This document shows, one piece after another, positions 61,104 through 64,000 of a DNA stretch of 64,000 bases (position 1 is the first letter of the stretch; each line of letters opens with the position of its first letter). A program made the translations under genes and the position numbers. The DNA is from Streptomyces sp. NBC_00572 (GTDB lineage: Bacteria > Actinomycetota > Actinomycetes > Streptomycetales > Streptomycetaceae), in contig NZ_JAPENX010000001.1 in NCBI RefSeq assembly GCF_026341815.1, positions 6,448,001 through 6,512,000 on the forward strand, written 5' to 3'. Under the pieces are notes generated by a model. That model did not search any database. It was not told the origin of the DNA and saw nothing but the letters and a program-made list of their open reading frames with translations.

Positions 61104-62513
61104 ATGACCGTTGACACGAGCCCGGACGCACAGCTGGACGCGCCGAAGCAGTCCAGCCTCAGCACCGCGGCCGCCCGGAACCTCGCCACCACGACCAAGT
61201 CCGCCCCGCAGATGCAGGAGATCAGCTCCCGCTGGCTGCTGCGGATGCTCCCCTGGGTCGAGACCAAGGGTGGCGCCTACCGGGTCAACCGCCGGCTGAG
61301 CTACACCGTCGGTGACGGGCGCATCGAGTTCGTCCAGGACGGTGCCCGCGTCCGGGTGATCCCCCGTGAGCTCGGCGAACTCGCGCTGCTGCGCGGCTTC
61401 GAGGACGAGGAGGTGCTGAACGCGCTGGCCGGCCGGTGCGTCCAGCGCGACTTCAGCGCCGGCGAGGTGCTCGTCGAGCGCGGCGCCCCCGCCGAGGAGA
61501 TCCACCTCGTCGCCCACGGACGCATCAACCAGACCTCGCTCGGCAAGTACGGCGACGATGTGGCCGTGGCGGTACTCGCCGACGGCGACCGCTTCGGTGA
61601 GAACGCCCTTCTGGACGCCGACGCCCGATGGGACTACACCGCCACCGCCGAGACCTCCGGCACGCTGCTCACCCTCTCCCGCGCCGAGTTCGCCGCCGTG
61701 CTGGCCTCCGCGCCGGGCCTCCAGGCCCACATCGAGGAGTTCAGCTCGCTTCCGCTCCAGCGCCAGAACCGTCACGGTGAGGCCGAGATCGCGATGTCGG
61801 CCGGCCACACCGGCGAGGTCGCGCTGCCGGGTGCCTTCGTCGACTACGAGCTCAAGCCCCGCGAGTACGAACTCTCCGTCGCGCAGACCGTTCTGCGGGT
61901 GCACACCAGGGTCGCCGACCTCTACAACGGGCCGATGAACCAGACGGAGGAGCAGCTCAGGCTCACCATCGAGGCGCTGCGCGAGCGCCAGGAGCACGAG
62001 CTGATCAACAACCGGGAGTTCGGCCTCCTCCACAACGCCGACTTCAAGCAGCGGATCCAGACCCACTCGGGCCCGCCCACCCCGGACGACCTCGACGAGC
62101 TCCTCTGCCGCCGCCGCGGCACCAAGCTCTTCCTCGCCCACCCCCGGACGATCGCCGCGATCGGGCGCGAGTGGAACGCCCGCGGACTCAACCCGGGCAC
62201 CGTCGACCTCGACGGTCAGCAGGTCCTCAGCTGGCGGGGAGTCCCGCTGCTGCCCTGCAACAAGATCCCCATCACCAAGGAGAACACCAGCTCGATCCTC
62301 GCCATGCGTCTCGGCGAGGACAACCAGGGTGTCATCGGCCTCCGCCAGACCGGTCTTCCGGAGGAGTACGAGCCCGGACTCTCGGTGCGCTTCATGGGCA
62401 TCAGCGAGCAGGCGATCATGTCGTACCTCGTCACCACGTACTACTCCGCCGCCATCCTCGTGCCCAATGCGCTGGGCGTGCTCGAGAACGTGGAGATCGC
62501 CCGCAGGCACTAG
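61104..62513 (+). CDS. Family 2B encapsulin-type shell protein with cyclic-nucleotide-binding domain
   Basis: 469 residues. N-terminal arm (1-60); cyclic-nucleotide-binding domain about 95-210 with the phosphate-binding-cassette core FGENALL (Glu166) and a nearby Arg175, though the usual PRAAT is replaced by ARWDYTAT. The C-terminal about 220 residues match the HK97-type shell fold of two-domain encapsulins: SVAQTVLRVHTRVADLYNGP, RRGTKLFLAHPRTIAAIGRE, LLPCNKIPITKENTSSI and VTTYYSAAILVPNALGVLEN. Such proteins assemble into icosahedral compartments and are found beside 2-MIB synthases in Streptomyces. ATG 61104 follows GAAGGAGAG; the longer frame to 60927 is not supported. Confidence 0.9.
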   Translation: MTVDTSPDAQLDAPKQSSLSTAAARNLATTTKSAPQMQEISSRWLLRMLPWVETKGGAYRVNRRLSYTVGDGRIEFVQDGARVRVIPRELGELALLRGFEDEEVLNALAGRCVQRDFSAGEVLVERGAPAEEIHLVAHGRINQTSLGKYGDDVAVAVLADGDRFGENALLDADARWDYTATAETSGTLLTLSRAEFAAVLASAPGLQAHIEEFSSLPLQRQNRHGEAEIAMSAGHTGEVALPGAFVDYELKPREYELSVAQTVLRVHTRVADLYNGPMNQTEEQLRLTIEALRERQEHELINNREFGLLHNADFKQRIQTHSGPPTPDDLDELLCRRRGTKLFLAHPRTIAAIGREWNARGLNPGTVDLDGQQVLSWRGVPLLPCNKIPITKENTSSILAMRLGEDNQGVIGLRQTGLPEEYEPGLSVRFMGISEQAIMSYLVTTYYSAAILVPNALGVLENVEIARRH

Positions 62514-62709
62514 GGGTGTTTCGAAAGTCCCGCACAGCACCCGCGGCGCCCGGCACGCCCCCTCGCCGCACCGGCCAAAGACCCAAGTAGCTCCTCCCCC
62601 ACTCTCGGCTTCGCTCGAGCGGGGGGACCCCCATCGAGGGCCTTCGTCCGGCACGCCGAGGGCACGCACCGGACACCGCGGGCACCGCACAGGACTTTCG
62701 AAACACCCC
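62514..62709. mobile_element. MITE-like inverted-repeat element inside the 2-MIB operon
   Basis: GGGGTGTTTCGAAAGTCC (62514-62531) is repeated exactly inverted as GGACTTTCGAAACACCCC (62692-62709); weaker complementarity extends about 25 bases further in. The interior holds a CCCCCAC...GCTCGAGCGGGGGGA hairpin, a motif I recall as dispersed in Streptomyces genomes, and no gene. It begins directly after the TAG of the shell gene. No clear target duplication is visible. Confidence 0.7.
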
Positions 62710-62855
62710 CCAGGGCGTCTCGCCGATCAGTCCGGGCTCGCGGCGCCTGGCACGCACGCTCGCCGCGTTGGCGGCCACGGCAGCCCGGACCCTCCCGGGC
62801 CGGCCGAGCGGGCCCGGGACCCCGGACAGCCCACCCCCTCACCAAGGAGTCACGG

Positions 62856-64000
62856 ATGCCCGAACCCGGGCTTTCCCCTCTGCAGTCGAGCCTGCCCACC
62901 GCCGCCGCCCACTTCGGGATCCATGTACTCGGACGGGCGGCCGATCCCACCGAGACGGCCGGGGCAGCCGCTCTCACGGCCGCGGCCGCCGTCGCGACCG
63001 GTACCGGCACCGCACCCCTGGTCGCTTCCGCGCCCGTGGCCGCCACCGCGCCCGTGGCCGCTCCGGCTGTCGTGGCCGCTCCGGCGTCGCCGGTCGGCGC
63101 CGTCGTGACCGCGCCGCCGGTTTCCGAGCCGGGATTCGTCCTGCCGGGACCCAGCGGCCTCGGCACCGCCGGACTGTCCCTGGCCCGTCACGAGGCGGTC
63201 CCCGAACTGCCGGAGCCTCCGGCGCCGGTGGAGGGCCGGCCGATCCCCGGCCTGTATCACCACCCGATTCCCGAACCCGACCCGGTGCGGGTGGACGAGG
63301 TCAGCCGCAGGATCAAGTCCTGGGCACTCGACGAGGTGCAGCTGTACCCCGAGGACTGGGAGGGCGAGTTCGACGGATTCTCCGTCGGGCGCTACATGGT
63401 CGCCTGCCACCCGGACGCCCCGACCGTCGAGCACCTGATGCTCGCCACACGGCTGATGGTCGCCGAGAACGCCGTCGACGACTGCTACTGCGAGGACCAC
63501 GGCGGTTCGCCCATCGGCCTCGGCGGACGGCTGCTCCTCGCGCACACCGCCCTCGACCCCCTGCACACGACGAAGGAGTACCAGCCGCTCTGGGCGGAGT
63601 CGCTCCACGCGGACGCCCCGCGGCGCGCCTACCGCTCCGCCATGGAGTACTTCGTCAACCAGTCGACCCCCTCCCAGGCCGACCGGTTCCGGCACGACAT
63701 GGCCCGACTGCACCTCGGCTACCTCGCCGAGGCCGCCTGGGCCGAGACGGACCACGTGCCGGAGGTGTGGGAGTACCTGGCGATGCGGCAGTTCAACAAC
63801 TTCCGCCCCTGCCCCACCATCACCGACACCGTCGGCGGCTACGAACTCCCGGCGGACCTGCACGCCCAGCCGGCCATGCAGCGCGTCCTCGCGCTCGCCG
63901 GAAACGCGACCACCATCGTGAACGACCTGTACTCGTACATGAAGGAACTCGCCAGTCCCGGCAAGCACCTGAACCTGCCCGTGGTGATCGCCGAGCGCGA
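62856..64000 (+). CDS. 2-Methylisoborneol synthase (terpene cyclase), 3' end outside window
   Basis: Converts 2-methyl-GPP to 2-methylisoborneol. 381 codons are visible. Residues about 1-125 are low-complexity Ala/Pro/Val (e.g. SAPVAATAPVAAPAVVAAP), presumably disordered. The class I terpene cyclase domain follows. The Asp-rich motif is ENAVDDCYCEDHGG (Asp208, Asp209), the exact form typical of 2-MIB synthases, and the NSE motif is NDLYSYMKE (Asn356, Ser360, Glu364). ATG 62856 follows AAGGAG. It lies downstream of the shell-protein gene. A GPP C-methyltransferase gene is expected next, beyond the window. Confidence 0.95.
   Translation, partial: MPEPGLSPLQSSLPTAAAHFGIHVLGRAADPTETAGAAALTAAAAVATGTGTAPLVASAPVAATAPVAAPAVVAAPASPVGAVVTAPPVSEPGFVLPGPSGLGTAGLSLARHEAVPELPEPPAPVEGRPIPGLYHHPIPEPDPVRVDEVSRRIKSWALDEVQLYPEDWEGEFDGFSVGRYMVACHPDAPTVEHLMLATRLMVAENAVDDCYCEDHGGSPIGLGGRLLLAHTALDPLHTTKEYQPLWAESLHADAPRRAYRSAMEYFVNQSTPSQADRFRHDMARLHLGYLAEAAWAETDHVPEVWEYLAMRQFNNFRPCPTITDTVGGYELPADLHAQPAMQRVLALAGNATTIVNDLYSYMKELASPGKHLNLPVVIAER

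Noticed and set aside
1..64000. tRNA, rRNA, CRISPR arrays, prophage or complete insertion sequence
   Set aside because: None was recognisable by eye; the repeats seen are hairpins, a short tandem repeat and one MITE-like element.

Overview
The window is a high-GC actinobacterial chromosome segment, almost certainly Streptomyces. The evidence is very strong GC bias at third codon positions, frequent GTG/TTG starts, translationally coupled ATGA/GTGA junctions, only two TTA leucine codons found by eye in 64 kb, DmdR/IdeR-type iron boxes, twin-arginine leaders, a cytosolic-to-membrane Ser/Thr kinase, and a 2-methylisoborneol (2-MIB) locus. I saw no rRNA, tRNA, CRISPR array, prophage or complete insertion sequence.

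Region 1 (1-18.2 kb) is the right part of a siderophore locus. It holds the 3' end of a non-ribosomal peptide synthetase (C-A-T-C) and a coupled MbtH-like protein. Convergent to these is a two-gene ABC exporter-fold transporter. Divergent from the transporter is a FecCD/FecCD/ATPase ferric-siderophore import operon, followed by a YtcJ-type amidohydrolase and a coupled 75-residue protein. A four-gene argCJBD operon faces this block. The transporter, the importer and argC each have an iron-box-like sequence upstream. The two TTA codons I found lie in the first permease and in argC. Together these features suggest an arginine/ornithine pathway copy recruited to supply the siderophore, under iron control and possibly bldA control.

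Region 2 (18.3-36.2 kb) is mixed accessory metabolism. It includes an unknown charged protein, a GH16-like protein without an obvious signal peptide, and a TetR-SDR-alcohol dehydrogenase-FAD monooxygenase-TetR block with two clear palindromic operators. It continues with a patatin/DUF3376-type membrane lipase, small membrane and secreted proteins, a secreted pectate lyase under a LacI-like palindrome, a VOC protein, and two twin-arginine amidohydrolases. A GntR regulator lies upstream of the second amidohydrolase, with paired operator-like sites between them.

Region 3 (36.3-60.5 kb) covers transport, nitrogen and stress functions. It has a BCCT osmolyte transporter, a XylFGH-type sugar ABC operon, an ankyrin protein and a 1399-residue nitrate reductase fused to a diflavin reductase. 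These are followed by membrane and SRPBCC proteins, a serine-hydrolase-like protein lacking its catalytic Lys, and a DUF4436 protein. A TAT-exported agmatine deiminase gene is interrupted by an in-frame TAG. Next are a Ser/Thr kinase, a TetR regulator, a DUF1269-baeRF-lipoprotein-DUF1269 cluster, and an arcD-arcA arginine deiminase operon.

Region 4 (61.1-64.0 kb) is the most striking. It contains a two-domain cyclic-nucleotide-binding/HK97-fold shell protein (family 2B encapsulin type), an approximately 196-bp MITE-like inverted-repeat element, and the start of a 2-MIB synthase with a long disordered Ala/Pro N-terminus. This looks like a terpene-cyclase nanocompartment operon; its expected methyltransferase lies beyond the window end.
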